From DATJIG01 sp050260515 (GTDB lineage Bacteria; Pseudomonadota; Alphaproteobacteria; SMXQ01): a DNA stretch of 64,000 nucleotides. Each line of letters begins with the position of its first letter. Position 1 is the first letter of the stretch. Positions 60,025 through 64,000 of this stretch are shown here, one piece after another. The stretch lies in assembly GCA_050260515.1 (NCBI GenBank), contig JBLNCI010000033.1, positions 1 through 64,000 of the forward strand, given 5' to 3'. The notes below the pieces were generated by a model, which saw nothing but the letters and a program-made list of their open reading frames with translations, did no database searches and was not told the DNA's origin. The position numbers and the translations under genes were made by a program.

Positions 60025-60427
60025 GCGATGGCTCCACTTTGGCCCGTTCGTTAAGTAGGGGCCGGGAGCGATCATCGGGCACAGCGCGGTGAACGAGCGC
60101 GCTGACTGCTCACCTTCGACTCGGGCTGGACGTTCAAACCTACGCTTCATTCGGCGGAGACTGTGGCGGGCAAAGCTCGCCTGTCAACGGCAAAATGCCG
60201 CCGCGTTACATAGGTGTTGCTGGCGTCCCCCAATCGGGTAAGATCGTTTCCGGCGAGGGAGATGAACGCTAGCCCAGCCTCCGCCCTTGAAGAGCGGAGG
60301 CCAGACTAGCGGGAGACATCAGCCTAACACTGGCGGTTTCCGAACCATTGATCGCTCCTTTCGCTGGGGTCTGCGTCGTGCTCCAGTTGTGACGCCGGAA
60401 AGCACGGCACACTCGATATCCCACTCC
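60025..60427. other. 403-bp gap inside the IS element with structured RNA candidate
   Basis: No convincing ORF. It holds the paired stem structure at 60268-60310 and shorter hairpins. It may carry the vapD promoter and an antitoxin RNA or leader, but nothing recognised. Confidence 0.5.
60268..60310. other. Two-tier stem-loop (candidate structured RNA)
   Basis: An outer stem GCTAG/CTAGC (60268-60272 and 60306-60310) encloses a symmetric 5-by-5 internal loop, and an inner stem CCTCCGC/GCGGAGG (60278-60284 and 60294-60300) with a 9-nt loop (CCTTGAAGA). It is intergenic, upstream of vapD within the mobile element. Function unknown. Confidence 0.5.
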
Positions 60428-60940
60428 TTAGTGGAGTGACTCAGAAGCGCCGGACAGTTTGCCGCTGTCCGGCGTTTCCATTTCGGAGGAGCCGCCAGAT
60501 TTGCTGCTACTCCATTCTTTCAGACCGTAACCCTCGCCTCGCACGTTATCGATCTGGTCCTTGGCCGCGGACAAGTACGCCGACAACGTCGCCGCCGGAT
60601 TGTTTCCGCGCAGATTGACGCCACGAGCTTGCAGGTCCTGCGCCATCACGGTCGAATTGACCCGCTGCTTCTTCTCGCGCAGATACTTAACCGCCTCACC
60701 AATGATGATGTCGGCGTTCTTCGCCGGGGGCTCGGTCGGCGGCACTACCGCCGTGACCGCTGCGGGGGTCGAAGCCTTTGGCGCATCCCCGCTCGCCTTC
60801 TGAGGCGCGGCGGCCTTGCTCTGATAGGCCTCTAGCGTCGATTTAACGCGCTGCCAGCGGGTAAAGTCGTCGTTGGTGGCCAGCTTGGCCTCCAACTTCG
60901 ACAACTCTTTCTCTAGCGCCCTCAAAAACGGATCAGCCAT
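60428..60940 (-). CDS. Winged-helix (HARE-HTH-like) passenger protein
   Basis: 170 residues from ATG 60940 (AAGGA 8 nt upstream; ATG 60967 possible). The N-terminus is a coiled-coil (FLRALEKELSKLEAKLATND), then a Pro/Ala linker, and at about residues 85-150 a wHTH: IIIGEAVKYLREKKQRVNST, RGNNPAATLSAYLSAAKDQI, GYGLKEW. This resembles HARE-HTH domains, found in bacterial restriction or DNA-modification contexts. It may regulate the element or vapD. The 3' end contains a 10-bp palindrome. Confidence 0.65.
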   Translation of the reverse strand: MADPFLRALEKELSKLEAKLATNDDFTRWQRVKSTLEAYQSKAAAPQKASGDAPKASTPAAVTAVVPPTEPPAKNADIIIGEAVKYLREKKQRVNSTVMAQDLQARGVNLRGNNPAATLSAYLSAAKDQIDNVRGEGYGLKEWSSSKSGGSSEMETPDSGKLSGASESLH

Positions 60941-61114
60941 GTCCTGAATCCTTTCACTCAGGAACATCGCACATTCTAGACGGAAAAACTAGGCCCGGCC
61001 TCAACGCCATAGAGTGTGGAAAAACAATAACTTAGCAAAATGGCGTCGTTCTCAATAAAGCTTAGAGCCCTAATTTTCTGGCTCTTGACGGCACTCCTAT
61101 TGAGTCGGTGCCGT

Positions 61115-61130
61115 TTGCAAATATTTGCAA
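61115..61130. promoter_or_regulatory. Perfect 16-bp palindrome near the right end
   Basis: TTGCAAATATTTGCAA is a perfect dyad, 14 bp inside the right inverted repeat and 175 nt upstream of the winged-helix gene. It suits a dimeric regulator or transposase binding site. Confidence 0.5.
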
Positions 61131-61144
61131 CTGTACTTGTCCAA

Positions 61145-61158
61145 AGGGGATAAACCCG
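61145..61158 (-). repeat. Right terminal inverted repeat of IS element
   Basis: AGGGGATAAACCCG, the reverse complement of the left end over 14 bases. Confidence 0.85.
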
Positions 61159-61166
61159 AACAGAAA
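61159..61166. repeat. Right target-site duplication
   Basis: AACAGAAA, 7 of 8 bases identical to AACAAAAA at 58624-58631. Confidence 0.65.
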
Positions 61167-61192
61167 AGCCCGGCGGTGAGCCGGGCTTTTCG
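61164..61192 (-). terminator. gltD terminator
   Basis: AAAAGCCCGGC and GCCGGGCTTTT arms around GGTGA, ending the gltBD operon on the minus strand. The IS1595 right end abuts its distal flank, so insertion did not disrupt gltD. Confidence 0.9.
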
Positions 61193-61214
61193 TTAGCGAG
61201 ACGTTGTGCGCCGC

Positions 61215-62666
<1,452 letters not shown>

Positions 62667-62696
62667 GGCTTGGGCTCCGAACGCTCAGGTTGAACA

Positions 62697-64000
<1,304 letters not shown>

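Larger units (their letters stand above)
58632..61158. mobile_element. IS1595-family element with passenger genes
   Basis: 2,527 bp bounded by inverted repeats CGGGTTTATCCCCT (58632-58645 and, inverted, 61145-61158), with CAAGTA also conserved a few bases inside. It holds an IS1595-type transposase gene with a frameshift (58694-59570), a vapD gene and a winged-helix gene, the last two on the opposite strand. Passenger genes are known in this IS family. The insertion ends directly beside the gltD terminator. An 8-bp imperfect duplication flanks it. Confidence 0.8.

Noticed and set aside
60448..60474. 10-bp palindrome (CGCCGGACAG/CTGTCCGGCG)
   Set aside because: It lies in the 3' coding end of the winged-helix gene and lacks a T-run on the minus strand, so a terminator call is not supported.

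Overview
The window is strongly GC-rich, densely coding bacterial chromosome. Gene content points to an alphaproteobacterium, probably of the Hyphomicrobiales (rhizobial) type: an NdvA-like glucan exporter, an OpgH glucosyltransferase, a ChvI/ChvG-like two-component pair, NikR, an ELM1-like protein, and an abundance of Bug-type solute receptors together with a beta-ketoadipate pathway. This is an inference from family content; there is no rRNA or other taxonomic marker in the window.

Layout. (1) 0.15-5.8 kb: a YdcF/ElyC-type envelope protein, a Spy-like / ECF sigma / putative anti-sigma / metal-resistance-type periplasmic operon, a VIT1/CCC1-type transporter and an NdvA-like ABC exporter. (2) 6.0-10.8 kb: a compact set with a RibD reductase domain, cytochrome b561, methyltransferase, GT4 glycosyltransferase, a PTPS-fold protein lacking catalytic residues, and a dehydrogenase without visible zinc ligands. 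It looks like an uncharacterised modified-pterin pathway. (3) 10.85-13.6 kb: OpgH and a secreted unknown. (4) 13.6-20.2 kb: metal uptake, with a Fur-box-controlled cupredoxin/FTR1/outer-membrane operon, a YeiH transporter, and a nickel locus (NiCoT, a porin under a NikR box, nikR). (5) 20.2-28.2 kb: a DUF1501/DUF1800 pair, a response regulator and kinase, a glycine-zipper lipoprotein, an ELM1-like protein and a 2OG-Fe(II) oxygenase. (6) 28.2-57.5 kb: a large aromatic-acid catabolic region with six Bug receptors, two UbiD decarboxylases, two flavin hydroxylases, tandem bicupins, a NahE-like hydratase-aldolase, gentisate dioxygenase, a haem-oxygenase-like diiron protein, a 4,5-dihydroxyphthalate decarboxylase relative, and a pca series (pcaB, pcaHG, CoA-transferase, pcaD, pcaC). 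modBC, with a ModE-like operator, sits inside it. (7) 57.5-61.2 kb: a low-GC island with an IS1595-type element that carries a VapD gene and a winged-helix gene as passengers. (8) 61.2-64 kb: gltD and the 3' part of gltB, cut by the window edge.

How it works together. The catabolic block would import an unknown aromatic carboxylate through tripartite (TTT-type) receptors, hydroxylate or decarboxylate it, and send it either to gentisate cleavage or through protocatechuate to 3-oxoadipyl-CoA. TTT membrane subunits, the thiolase PcaF, the UbiX flavin prenyltransferase and any ring-hydroxylating oxygenase are not in the window. The clearest regulatory sites are a NikR box, a Fur-type box and a ModE-type palindrome, each placed just upstream of a fitting gene. 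The most interesting unexplained items are the pterin-like cluster, the IS1595 element with VapD cargo and an 8-bp near-perfect target duplication, and the diiron-type protein between gentisate dioxygenase and UbiD.
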